The notes below the pieces were generated by a model. The model searched no databases and was not told the origin of the DNA. It worked only from the letters and a program-made list of their open reading frames with translations. Position numbers and translations under genes: made by a program. 11,125 nt of DNA from DATECU01 sp035286745 (GTDB lineage Bacteria > Acidobacteriota > Vicinamibacteria > Fen-336): positions 1 through 11,125 of the forward strand of contig DATECU010000165.1 in the NCBI GenBank assembly GCA_035286745.1, written 5' to 3'. Below, in pieces: positions 1 through 6,780 of the stretch; the stretch's first letter is position 1; every line of letters begins with the position of its first letter.

Positions 1-2
1 CG

Positions 3-1190
3 GCCGTCTTCCTGGCCCCGCTTCTGGTGGCGCTCCTGGCCGGCGTGGCCTTTCCTTTCGCCCTGCTCAGCGACGTCGTCGCCCCCGGCTTGGTGTCCCG
101 GTTGCTGGCCGAGTACTGGCCGCCGGGCGACAGCCTGCGCACCGCCTACCTGGTCGGTCTGGCCACCCCCGCTTTCGCGCTGGCGGCCCTGGGCTGCGGC
201 TACCTGGGGGTGTCCTACCTCCGCGATCGCCGGCGTTTCGCCGAGGGTCTCGAGTCCCCCCTCGATCCCTCACCCGGCCGCGACCGGCTGGCGCGAGGCC
301 TGTGGGAGATCTCCAGGGGTTCGGCTGTATCGGTAGGTGCTCCGGGTCCGGCGGAGATCGGCCGGCGCTACGTGGCGCTAGCCTCCGAGAACCTGGGCCA
401 GCCTGGCTTTCGCGAGCTGATCGTGCGCGCCGCCGATCTGGAGACCGGGGACAGCCTGGCCTTCGTGCTGCTGGAGGACGGGCCCCGCGCCCGCTTCCTG
501 AAGGCGCGCTCCCGAGGCTCGCGTTCGGCGCCGGGCGGGCCACCGGGGGTGGTGGACCTGCGGCAGGCCGGCCACGACGCGCTGTTCTTCGAGGCGGTGG
601 CCAGCGGGCTGCTGCCGCCGGGGGCCACCCCGCTCGGCCGACTGTGCTTTCCCAAGGGCGGTCCCCACGCCGGCGAGACCCATCGTTTGACGGACGCGGC
701 GCTGGTCGCTGGCTGCGGCATCGCCGAGGCGCTGGCGGCGGGCGCGGAGCAGGTGATCGTGGTGACGGCGATGCCCGAACGGGCTTCGCTCCCCTTGCGG
801 CGCCGAGGGGCTCGGGCCACCGTGGAGGGCGTGGCCGCCACTCTGGAGCGGCAGACCGTGGAGAGCGATCTGCGGGCGGCGGAGCGGATCAACCGCATGG
901 TGGCCACGCTGGGGCACGCCACGACTGAGGGGCGGCGGGCCTGGGAAGACCCGGCCACCGGCCGGCAGTATCGGGAGTTCGGCCTGTACCTGATCCGCCC
1001 CCCGCGCCGGGGGCTGGGGCCGCTGGAGTTCGATGGCGCCGAACACCCGGGGACCGAGGTCCAAGAGACGCTCCTCGACCTGCTGGAGCAGGGCTATCAC
1101 GACGCCTACCGCTTGTTCATCGAGCCGGTCCTGGGCGCCGCCCCGGCGCCCCACCGGGAGGAAGAGATGGAAGAGGGCGTGCGCCTGTGA
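3..1190 (+). CDS. Patatin-like phospholipase family protein, C-terminal part (5' truncated by window)
   Basis: The frame is open from base 3 and runs to TGA, so the start and the N-terminal part lie outside the window; 395 residues are visible. Two hydrophobic segments (about residues 1-22 and 48-73) precede a soluble region. Residues about 136-155 (FRELIVRAADLETGDSLAFV) match the patatin strand that usually reads 'ATDLxTG'. Residues about 193-250 match the patatin block 'ASxxxPxxFxPV...DGGxxxNxP...GADxVIxV', with TDAALVAG (231-233 DAA) where DGG is usual. The C-terminus (LEQGYHDAYRLF) also fits patatin lipases. In that family a Ser (GxSxG)/Asp dyad hydrolyses lipid acyl esters. The serine would lie upstream, so activity cannot be judged. 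The pair of membrane helices between the presumed nucleophile half and this half is unusual. Assignment rests on motif recall only; a degenerate, non-catalytic membrane protein is possible. Confidence 0.55.
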   Translation, partial: AVFLAPLLVALLAGVAFPFALLSDVVAPGLVSRLLAEYWPPGDSLRTAYLVGLATPAFALAALGCGYLGVSYLRDRRRFAEGLESPLDPSPGRDRLARGLWEISRGSAVSVGAPGPAEIGRRYVALASENLGQPGFRELIVRAADLETGDSLAFVLLEDGPRARFLKARSRGSRSAPGGPPGVVDLRQAGHDALFFEAVASGLLPPGATPLGRLCFPKGGPHAGETHRLTDAALVAGCGIAEALAAGAEQVIVVTAMPERASLPLRRRGARATVEGVAATLERQTVESDLRAAERINRMVATLGHATTEGRRAWEDPATGRQYREFGLYLIRPPRRGLGPLEFDGAEHPGTEVQETLLDLLEQGYHDAYRLFIEPVLGAAPAPHREEEMEEGVRL

Positions 1191-1202
1191 CCAGCAACCC
1201 CC

Positions 1203-1230
1203 TGTCGACTGTCAACTGCCAACCGTCGAC
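1203..1230 (+). repeat. Degenerate tandem heptamer (4 x 7 bases)
   Basis: Four contiguous 7-base units read TGTCGAC, TGTCAAC, TGCCAAC, CGTCGAC (consensus TGTCRAC). They begin 12 bases after the stop codon of the patatin-like gene and end just before the Shine-Dalgarno of the next gene. The same kind of heptamer (core TCARC) occurs at 6781-6815 next to another stop codon. It is non-coding; its function is unknown. Confidence 0.6.
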
Positions 1231-1251
1231 TTCCATCCCCGGAGGCCCCTC

Positions 1252-2418
1252 ATGAAACGCGGCATCGGCACCCGCGCCGTGCACGGCAAGGGCCAACCCC
1301 GACCGGGACCGCTGACCACCCCGGTGGCCCAGACCTCGACCTTCGTGTTCGCCTCCTCGGCCGAGATGCGGCGCTACCTGGAAGGGGGGGACGATCTCTA
1401 CCTCTACACGCGCTATGCGAACCCCACGGTCCGAGAGCTGGAGGAGAGCCTGGCCGCGCTGGAGGAGGCGGAGGCCGCCCTGGCCCTGGCTTCCGGCATG
1501 GCCGCCGCCAGCACCGGCCTGCTGTCGCTGGTGAAGGCGGGGGACGAGGTGCTGGCCAGCAGCTCGCTGTACGGAGGCACCACCCGGCTGCTGCGGGACC
1601 TGCTCCCCAACCTGGGCATCGCCACCCGCTTGGTGACGCCCGGCGAGCTGGAGCGGCTGTCGCCTCTGGTGGGCAAGCGCACCCGCGCCCTGATCGTGGA
1701 GAGCCCCACCAACCCCACGCTCGACGTTGTCGACCTGACCGCGGTGGCCGAGCAGACCCACCAGCACGGTCTGGTCCTGATGGTCGACAACACCTTCGCG
1801 ACACCGGTGTTGCAGCGACCGCTGGCCTTGGGCGCCGACCTGGTGATGCACAGCCTCACCAAGGCCCTCTCCGGCCACAGCGACCTGATCGGCGGGGCGC
1901 TCGTGGGTTCGCGGGAGCGCATCGAGAAGGCCCGGGGGGTGATGAAGCTCCTGGGTGGCTGCCTGGATCCGCACCCGGCCTTCCTGGTGCTCCGGGGCCT
2001 CAAGACCGTGCACCTGCGGGTGGAGCGCCAGTGCGCCAACGCCATGGCCCTGGCCCAGCATCTGCTGGCCCATCCCAAGGTGTCGGGCGTGCGCTATCCC
2101 GGGCTTCCCACCCATCCGGGTCACGCGATCGCCCGGCGCCAGATGTCTGCGTTTGGCGGGATGGTGGCTTTCTCCCTCGACGGCGGCTTGCCCGCCGCCG
2201 AGCGCTTCTACGACGGCCTGCGCCTGGTAGCTCGGGCAGCCAGCCTGGGCGGAGTCGAGACCCTGGTGAGCCTGCCCGTTCACACCTCGCACTACGGCTA
2301 CACCCCCGACCAACTGGCCGCCGCGGGAGTGGACCCGGGCATGGTGCGGGTCTCACTGGGGGTCGAGGATCCGGCCGACCTGCTCGCCGACATCGATTCG
2401 GCACTCACCGGTGTCTAA
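1252..2418 (+). CDS. Cystathionine gamma-synthase family PLP-dependent enzyme
   Basis: This 388-residue protein belongs to the Cys/Met-metabolism PLP family (fold type I), cytoplasmic, usually a homotetramer. Visible signatures: YTRYANPT (52-59), whose Tyr and Arg bind the PLP phosphate of the partner subunit; ASGMAA (80-85); LYGGT (106-110), the stacking Tyr; VDNTFATP (178-185), with Asp179 for the pyridine nitrogen; and HSLTKALSGHSD (200-211), with Lys204 as Schiff-base lysine. The C-terminal VRVSLGVED carries the substrate-carboxylate Arg. Length suits metB/metC/gamma-lyase enzymes better than the longer O-acetylhomoserine sulfhydrylases. Gly109 stands where methionine gamma-lyases usually have Cys, which argues against that activity. 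Whether it makes cystathionine or homocysteine, or is a lyase, cannot be settled. The start is chosen because GGAGG (1241-1245) sits 6 bases before the ATG; the open frame extends upstream to 1033, but only through the previous gene. The aspartokinase/homoserine dehydrogenase at 4090 makes its likely precursor, homoserine. Confidence 0.93.
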   Translation: MKRGIGTRAVHGKGQPRPGPLTTPVAQTSTFVFASSAEMRRYLEGGDDLYLYTRYANPTVRELEESLAALEEAEAALALASGMAAASTGLLSLVKAGDEVLASSSLYGGTTRLLRDLLPNLGIATRLVTPGELERLSPLVGKRTRALIVESPTNPTLDVVDLTAVAEQTHQHGLVLMVDNTFATPVLQRPLALGADLVMHSLTKALSGHSDLIGGALVGSRERIEKARGVMKLLGGCLDPHPAFLVLRGLKTVHLRVERQCANAMALAQHLLAHPKVSGVRYPGLPTHPGHAIARRQMSAFGGMVAFSLDGGLPAAERFYDGLRLVARAASLGGVETLVSLPVHTSHYGYTPDQLAAAGVDPGMVRVSLGVEDPADLLADIDSALTGV

Positions 2419-2433
2419 GGGCCGGGAGGGAGC

Positions 2434-2976
2434 ATGCCTGGCCTGGCGACCCAGACCGCGCTGACCGTCGTCCTGGCCGGCCTGGGACTGTACTTCCTGG
2501 TGCTGGTGATCCGGGCGCTGGCGGGTTACCTGCGCTTCGTCAGGCTGCGGGCCACCGCCGTCCTCACCTGGCCCGTCCGGCGGCCGGCCCACTTCCCGCT
2601 GCTGCTGGGTCTCGGCGTGCTGGCGCTAGGTGTCGCGGTGTTGAACGGGAGAATGAACCGGCCGCTGCACCACGTGGCCAGCCAGGTCCTGATCGCCGTC
2701 TACTTCATCCTGGTGGTACCCCTGGCCACGCGCATCCGCCTCGGGCTCTATCGCGACGGCGTGTGGGCCGACGCCGGCTTCCTGCCCTACGCGGAGATCG
2801 CCCGCATGGCCTTCGTGGAAGGGCACGAGGTGGTCCTGGTCATGCTGGCCCGGGGACGGGGCTCCGCCTTCCGGTTGCCGCTGCCGGCCGGCGAGTACGG
2901 AGCCGTGCGCAAGGTCATCGAGGAGAAGATCCGCTCTCACGCCCTGACCGTGGACTCGGCGATTCTCGGCCTTTGA
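2434..2976 (+). CDS. Small three-helix membrane protein of unknown function
   Basis: I do not recognise a named family. The 180-residue product has three hydrophobic segments (about residues 9-29, 54-71 and 82-98), with basic loops between TM1 and TM2 (RFVRLRA, PVRRPAH). A soluble C-terminal domain (about 101-180) reads GLYRDGVWADAGFLPYAEIA followed by alternating strands and a final helix. A membrane hairpin followed by a 'G-hydrophobic-strand, W/Y-x-x-I' beta domain resembles PH-like or DUF5673-type domains that sit on the inner face of the membrane; this is an impression, not an assignment. GGGAGGG (2424-2430) lies just ahead of the ATG and the gap to the PLP-enzyme stop is only 15 bases, so the two are probably co-transcribed. 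An inverted repeat spans its stop codon. Confidence 0.8.
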   Translation: MPGLATQTALTVVLAGLGLYFLVLVIRALAGYLRFVRLRATAVLTWPVRRPAHFPLLLGLGVLALGVAVLNGRMNRPLHHVASQVLIAVYFILVVPLATRIRLGLYRDGVWADAGFLPYAEIARMAFVEGHEVVLVMLARGRGSAFRLPLPAGEYGAVRKVIEEKIRSHALTVDSAILGL

Positions 2977-2986
2977 GGTCAGGGCG
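2940..2986 (+). repeat. 10-bp perfect inverted repeat spanning the stop codon
   Basis: CGCCCTGACC (2940-2949) is the exact reverse complement of GGTCAGGGCG (2977-2986). The 27-base loop contains the TGA at 2974-2976. A further palindrome, AGGGCGCCCT (2981-2990), overlaps the right arm. There is no T-tract, so it is not a standard intrinsic terminator; it could protect the 3' end of an upstream message or bind a protein. Confidence 0.4.
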
Positions 2987-3052
2987 CCCTCGAGTTGTGG
3001 TCCAATAGGTCCGCACTGGGTCGCCGAGGTGTGCGTTAACAAGGAGGATCAC

Positions 3053-3853
3053 ATGAGGCGTCTGTCCGCCCTCCTGACTGCCGGGTTTCTCCTGTTCGCC
3101 GCCCCTTCCACGCGCGCCGCCGACTGGCCTCAGATCAAGAGCCGCGGCACCCTGCGCGTGCTCATGGTCCAGGTGGGCGAGGCTGACGAGTTCCTGAGAG
3201 CCGGCCTGCCCCCCGATCCCGGCCTGGACGGCGAGGTGCTGCGGGGTTTCAGCCAACTCCACAAGATCAAGCTGGAGCTCCTGCCGCAGCCGTCCTGGGA
3301 CACCCTGATCCCCGGTCTCCAACAAGGCAAGGGAGACCTGGTGGCGGGACGCTTCACGGTAACCGAATCGCGGCAGAAGCTGGTGGCGTTCAGCAGCGAA
3401 GTGTTTCCGAGCCGCAACGTGGTGATGACGCGCAAGCCTAACCCAATTGTGACAAGCCTGGAGGCGCTGCGGGCCCTCAAGGTGGGGACCATCCGGGGCA
3501 CCAGCATGGCGGAGGCGGTGGCGGCGGCCGGGGTCCCCAAGGCCAACGTCAACGACAGCTTCCCGCCGGGGGGGCTTCCGGCGGGGTTGCAGGCCGGTCA
3601 AGTCGCGGCCGTGGTCCTGGGGCTGGAGAGCGCCATCGCCGCCCAGCGCAGCGATCCCGAGATCCAGCTCGGGATGTTCCTGGGGCCTCCACGCAGCCTC
3701 GCCTATGCGGTGCGGAGAGAGGATGGGGAGCTGCTGAAGACGCTCAACGAGTACATCGACAACGTCCGCCGGACGCCCACCTGGAACCGGCTGGTGGTGA
3801 AGTACTTCGGCGAGGCCGCGCTCCCGATCCTGAAGCAGGCGCGCAGCGAGTAA
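3053..3853 (+). CDS. Periplasmic solute-binding protein, family 3 (amino-acid type ABC binding protein)
   Basis: The 266-residue precursor starts with a Sec signal peptide: MRR, a hydrophobic core of about residues 4-17, and probable cleavage after TRA at 22. The mature protein opens with the family's usual 'I+xRGTLRVLM' strand (about 27-37). It also contains PSWDTLIPGLQQGKGDLVAG and FTVTESRQKLVAFSSEVF, the block corresponding to 'GkxDxxxxxxxxTxxRxxxvxFSxPY', whose Thr/Arg region lines the ligand site in SBP_bac_3 proteins. A late segment LKTLNEYIDNVRRTPTWNRLVVKYFG matches the family's C-terminal helix. No permease or ATPase gene lies nearby, so the partner transporter is elsewhere, or the protein acts as a sensor-type binding protein. 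There is no lytic-transglycosylase domain as in MltF. The ATG is preferred over the in-frame GTG at 3029 because AAGGAGG (3041-3047) sits 5 bases before it and the signal peptide then begins normally. The ligand cannot be predicted. Confidence 0.88.
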   Translation: MRRLSALLTAGFLLFAAPSTRAADWPQIKSRGTLRVLMVQVGEADEFLRAGLPPDPGLDGEVLRGFSQLHKIKLELLPQPSWDTLIPGLQQGKGDLVAGRFTVTESRQKLVAFSSEVFPSRNVVMTRKPNPIVTSLEALRALKVGTIRGTSMAEAVAAAGVPKANVNDSFPPGGLPAGLQAGQVAAVVLGLESAIAAQRSDPEIQLGMFLGPPRSLAYAVRREDGELLKTLNEYIDNVRRTPTWNRLVVKYFGEAALPILKQARSE

Positions 3854-3885
3854 CGCCCTTGGTGTGTCATGAGGCCGCCCTTTCC

Positions 3886-3914
3886 TTGACGGCTCCCTGA
3901 ACGCTCTCTACCAT
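3886..3914 (+). promoter_or_regulatory. Sigma-70-type promoter for the thrA leader
   Basis: TTGACG (3886-3891) and TACCAT (3909-3914) are separated by exactly 17 bases. They match the -35 consensus at 5 of 6 positions and the -10 consensus at 4 of 6. Transcription would begin near A3921, giving a leader of about 170 bases before the ATG at 4090. The site starts 33 bases after the stop of the solute-binding protein gene. Confidence 0.6.
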
Positions 3915-3920
3915 CTCCCG

Positions 3921-4089
3921 ATCGGCGGGATCTGCGCGCAGCGTCCGAAGTCCGCAGGTTTCGGGTCCACGGGCTCGGGGGGCGGGAGCCCCCCGCTTCA
4001 TGGCGGCGACCGAATCCACTTCGGGCGCCGCGTATCGAGGCCCCCGAGGTAGCTTCTCGGGGGCTTGCCTTTTCGGGGGTTCTCAAGAG
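3921..4089 (+). promoter_or_regulatory. Structured leader upstream of aspartokinase/homoserine dehydrogenase
   Basis: Four successive hairpins can be drawn by eye. (1) 3945-3949 with 3960-3964 (CCGAA/TTCGG). (2) 3976-3983 with 3988-3995, an 8-bp perfect stem closed by a GGGA (GNRA-type) loop. (3) 4003-4008 with 4026-4031 continued by 4010-4014 with 4020-4024, a 6+5-bp stem with one A/G mismatch and a 5-base loop. (4) The terminator-like stem at 4040-4064. G-tracts at 3977-3982 and 4075-4079 can pair alternatively with the C-tract at 4041-4045, so mutually exclusive folds exist. It matches no riboswitch class I know (SAM, T-box and c-di-GMP cores were looked for). No stop-terminated leader peptide rich in Thr, Ile or Met codons is seen. 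Confidence 0.5.
4040..4073 (+). terminator. Intrinsic terminator / attenuator hairpin in the thrA leader
   Basis: GCCCCCGAG (4040-4048) pairs perfectly with CTCGGGGGC (4056-4064) across a 7-base loop, and is followed by the T-rich stretch TTGCCTTTT (4065-4073). It lies 26 bases before the thrA ATG and downstream of the promoter at 3886, so it would act as an attenuator as well as stopping read-through from the solute-binding protein gene. Confidence 0.6.
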
Positions 4090-6609
4090 ATGTCGGAGGC
4101 CGGCAAGCCGGGCAAGACGGCGGGCAGAGCGGAGATCTGGAAGTTCGGTGGAGCCTCCCTGGCGGACGCCGGGGCGGTGCGCCGAGCGGCCTCCTTGATC
4201 GCTGCCCATCGGGGACCACTGCTGGTCGTGGCCTCCGCGCTGGCAGGGGTAACCGATGCCCTGCTGGATGGCGCCAAACGCTCCGCCTCCGGCGATGCCG
4301 ACGCCGGCGCCGAGGTGGGTCTAGCCCTCCACAGGCGGCACCGGCTGGCTGTCGAGAGCTTGCTGCCCCCGGGGCCTGCCCGCTGGCGGACCATCGCCAT
4401 CCTCGACGGGGCCATCCAGGAGTACCGCGACGTGTGCCGGGCGGTGGCTGCCCTGGGTGACCTCTCGCCGCGGGCCTCCGACCTCCTGGTTTCGCGCGGC
4501 GAGCGTCTCGCCAGCGCGTTGCTGGCGGCAGCCATCGGGGCAGCGGGCCGCCGCGCCGCGGTGGTCGACGCCCTCGAGGTGGTGGCGACCGACGGCCGGC
4601 ACGGCAGCGCCATGCCCGACCTGGAGCTGACGCGCTCCCGGGCGCGCCGGGTGCTCGCGCCGCTGTGGGCCAAGGGCACGACCCCGGTGGTCCCGGGCTA
4701 CCTGGGCCGGGCCCCCGACGGCAGCCTGACAACGTTAGGTCGAGGCGGCTCCGATCTGACCGCCACCAGCCTGGCCCGCGCCATCGGCGCCCGCAGGGTG
4801 GTGCTGTGGAAGGATGTGCCCGGCATCTTGACCGCCGATCCGCGGGCGGTGCCGGACGCTCGGCTGATCCCGCAGCTCCACCATCGGGAGGCCGCCGAGG
4901 TCGCCTACTTCGGGGCCAAGGTCCTGCACCCGCGCGCCCTCATCCCCCTGGACGGCAGCCGCGTCCAGCTTCAGGTGCGCTCGTTCCTCACCCCGGATCG
5001 GCCGGGCACCGAAGTCTCGATGCGCCGAACGTTGGAGCGCTACCCGGTCAAGGCGCTGGCCAGCGTTCCTGGGCAGGCCCTGGTGACGGTGGCGGGCAAG
5101 GGCATGCTGGGGGTCCCGGGCATCGCCGCCCGCGCCTTCACCGCGGTTCACGCCGCCGGCCTTTCCGTCTCCACCATCTTCCAGGCCTCCTCCGAGATGT
5201 CGATCGGCTTCACGCTTCCGGAGGCCGAAGCCAGCCACGCGGTGGCCGCCCTCAAGAGAGCGTTCCGCGACGAGCTGGCCTCCGGGATGATCGACGACGT
5301 GACCTCGCGCTCGGGGGTGGCGGTGATTGCCGTGGTGGGCGAGGGCATGGCGGGCACGCCGGGGATCGCGGCCCGGGTGTTCACCGCGCTGGCCAAGGGC
5401 GGGGTCAACGTGATCGCCATCGCCCAGGGCTCCTCCGAGCGGAACATCTCCTTCGTGGTGGCCGCCGCCGAGGCCGCCGAAGCCGCGCGCCGCGTCCACG
5501 CCGCCTTCCAACTGGCCAAGATCGGCGGAGGCCGCGCCGACGGCAGCCCGCGCAGCGACGTGGTGATGCTGGGCTTCGGCCGGGTGGGCCGGGCCCTGGC
5601 CGACCCGATCGCCGCGCGACTGGGAGAATCGCGGGTCAGGGTGGTCGGCCTGCTCGATCGCTCGGGTTATGTGTTCGACCCCAAGGGGCTGTCCCGCAAG
5701 CGGCTGCTGGCCCTGGCCCAGGGGAAGGACGAGGGGGCGCTGCTCAAGGACCTGGGGGGCAGGGTCGCCACCGCGCAACAGGCGCTGGCGCACATCGCCG
5801 GCCATGCGGTGTCCCGGCCGATCCTGGTCGACGTGACCGCCGAGGAGACCGGGGACCTGCTGCGGCAGGCGCTGGCATTCGGTTTTGACCTGGTGCTCGC
5901 CAACAAGAAGCCGCTGGCCGGCTCTCGGGAGAGCCATCAGGCCCTGCTGGCCGCGGCCCGAGCCGCCGGCTGCCGCATCCGCTACGAGGCCACGGTGGGG
6001 GCGGGGCTACCCATCCTCGACACCTACCGCAAGCTGGTGGAGAGCGGGGACCGGGTGCTGCGGATCGAGGGCTGCGTCTCCGGTACCTTGGGCTTCGTGC
6101 TCTCGGCGGTCTCGGCGGGCCGGCCCTTTTCGGAGGCGGTGCGGGACGCCCTGGCCCGTGGCTACACCGAGCCCGACCCCCGCGACGACCTCTCGGGCCG
6201 GGACGCTGCTCGCAAGGCCCTGATCCTGGCCCGGCTCATGGGGTACCGGGGAGGCTCGCCAGCGGCCCAGGACCTCACCCCCCCGGCGCTGGCCCGCCTG
6301 CCCCTCCCGCAGTTCCTGGAGCGGCTTCCGGAGCTCGACCAGGGATGGCGCCAGCGAGTGGAGCGAGAAGCCCGCCGGGGACAGGTTCTGCGTTATGTGG
6401 TGACGGCGACCCCCCGCTCCGTGAAGGCTGGCCTGCAATCGGTGCCGGCCGCTTCTCCCATCGGTTCGCTCTCCGGCACCCGCAACCTCATCTCCTTCAC
6501 CACCCGCCGCTACCGCGCCGAGCCGCTGGTGGTCATGGGGCCGGGTGCCGGCCCCGAAGTCACCGCCGCCGGCATCCTGAACGACCTCGAGCAGCTGGCG
6601 GCCACCTAG
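4090..6609 (+). CDS. thrA: Bifunctional aspartokinase / homoserine dehydrogenase
   Basis: The 839-residue fused enzyme catalyses ATP-dependent phosphorylation of aspartate and NAD(P)H reduction of aspartate semialdehyde to homoserine, the first and third steps to threonine and methionine. Order of domains: kinase (KFGGASL 18-24; GRGGSD 217-222; WKDVPGILTADPR; FGAKVLHPRAL); two ACT domains (about 330-400 and 410-480, each with a 'GxPGIAAR' turn), the expected site of feedback control; and a Rossmann domain (GFGRVG 495-500). The dehydrogenase catalytic region follows (NKKPLA 605-610; EATVGAGLPI 633-642; GCVSGTLGF 661-669; GYTEPDPRDDLSGRDAARK 691-709, with Asp705 and Lys709 as likely catalytic residues). 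Length is close to E. coli ThrA (820). KFGGASLAD resembles MetL as much as ThrA, so the symbol is provisional. ATG 4090 has only a weak ribosome site (AAGAG directly before it; GGGGG 10 bases upstream). An in-frame ATG at 4000 would add 30 residues encoded by the hairpin region and lacks a ribosome site. Confidence 0.95.
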   Translation: MSEAGKPGKTAGRAEIWKFGGASLADAGAVRRAASLIAAHRGPLLVVASALAGVTDALLDGAKRSASGDADAGAEVGLALHRRHRLAVESLLPPGPARWRTIAILDGAIQEYRDVCRAVAALGDLSPRASDLLVSRGERLASALLAAAIGAAGRRAAVVDALEVVATDGRHGSAMPDLELTRSRARRVLAPLWAKGTTPVVPGYLGRAPDGSLTTLGRGGSDLTATSLARAIGARRVVLWKDVPGILTADPRAVPDARLIPQLHHREAAEVAYFGAKVLHPRALIPLDGSRVQLQVRSFLTPDRPGTEVSMRRTLERYPVKALASVPGQALVTVAGKGMLGVPGIAARAFTAVHAAGLSVSTIFQASSEMSIGFTLPEAEASHAVAALKRAFRDELASGMIDDVTSRSGVAVIAVVGEGMAGTPGIAARVFTALAKGGVNVIAIAQGSSERNISFVVAAAEAAEAARRVHAAFQLAKIGGGRADGSPRSDVVMLGFGRVGRALADPIAARLGESRVRVVGLLDRSGYVFDPKGLSRKRLLALAQGKDEGALLKDLGGRVATAQQALAHIAGHAVSRPILVDVTAEETGDLLRQALAFGFDLVLANKKPLAGSRESHQALLAAARAAGCRIRYEATVGAGLPILDTYRKLVESGDRVLRIEGCVSGTLGFVLSAVSAGRPFSEAVRDALARGYTEPDPRDDLSGRDAARKALILARLMGYRGGSPAAQDLTPPALARLPLPQFLERLPELDQGWRQRVEREARRGQVLRYVVTATPRSVKAGLQSVPAASPIGSLSGTRNLISFTTRRYRAEPLVVMGPGAGPEVTAAGILNDLEQLAAT

Positions 6610-6693
6610 GAGGTCCGCCCAGGCGAAGGCCGCGACGGCGGCGCCCAACGCGATGGCAATCCAGTCGTCCAGACCCGCTGCGCGCGTCCCGCG

Positions 6694-6732
6694 TTTCCGT
6701 TCTTCGTGTCCTTTGTGCCCTTGTGGTGAACC
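6694..6732 (-). repeat. Degenerate nonamer-like intergenic repeat
   Basis: Read on the minus strand, after a TTCAC lead-in the sequence runs CACAAGGG, CACAAAGGA, CACGAAGAA, CGGAAA, an imperfect 8-9-base periodicity (consensus CACRAAGGA). This resembles the 'CACGAAGGA' type of dispersed intergenic repeat that I recall from many environmental bacterial genomes. It lies in the convergent gap after thrA and codes for nothing recognisable. Confidence 0.5.
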
Positions 6733-6758
6733 CGTTCGTCGGCGGCGTGCCCCGCCGT

Positions 6759-6778
6759 CTCCCAGCCTCGGGAGCTTT
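6759..6778 (+). terminator. thrA: Weak intrinsic terminator after thrA
   Basis: CTCCC (6759-6763) pairs with GGGAG (6770-6774) across a 6-base loop, followed by CTTT. A second stem, CGGCGG (6740-6745) with CCGCCG (6752-6757), stands just upstream. Both lie in the gap between the converging thrA and radical SAM genes and could end transcription from either side. Stems are short and the T-tract is only three bases. Confidence 0.35.
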
Positions 6779-6780
6779 CC

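Noticed and set aside
1117..2313. 398-codon minus-strand frame opposite the PLP enzyme
   Set aside because: Antisense shadow; Gln/His/Gly-rich low-complexity translation without motif or supported ribosome site.
3869..3889. Possible leader peptide (MRPPFP, stop) before thrA
   Set aside because: Only six codons, no Thr, Ile or Met regulatory run, and it lies upstream of the predicted transcript start.
3921..4089. Known riboswitch (SAM, T-box, c-di-GMP) upstream of thrA
   Set aside because: No recognisable conserved core of these classes was found by eye; left as an unassigned structured leader.
4735..5937. 400-codon open frame on the minus strand inside thrA
   Set aside because: It is fully antisense to a strongly supported enzyme, with Gly/His/Arg-rich composition typical of shadow frames in GC-rich DNA and no family motif.
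6604..6684. Hydrophobic minus-strand peptide (GLDDWIAIALGAAVAAFAW) in the convergent gap, looking like a membrane-protein remnant
   Set aside because: It has no ribosome site, is too short to assign, and merges into antisense thrA sequence; hydrophobic Ala/Val runs are expected by chance at this GC content.
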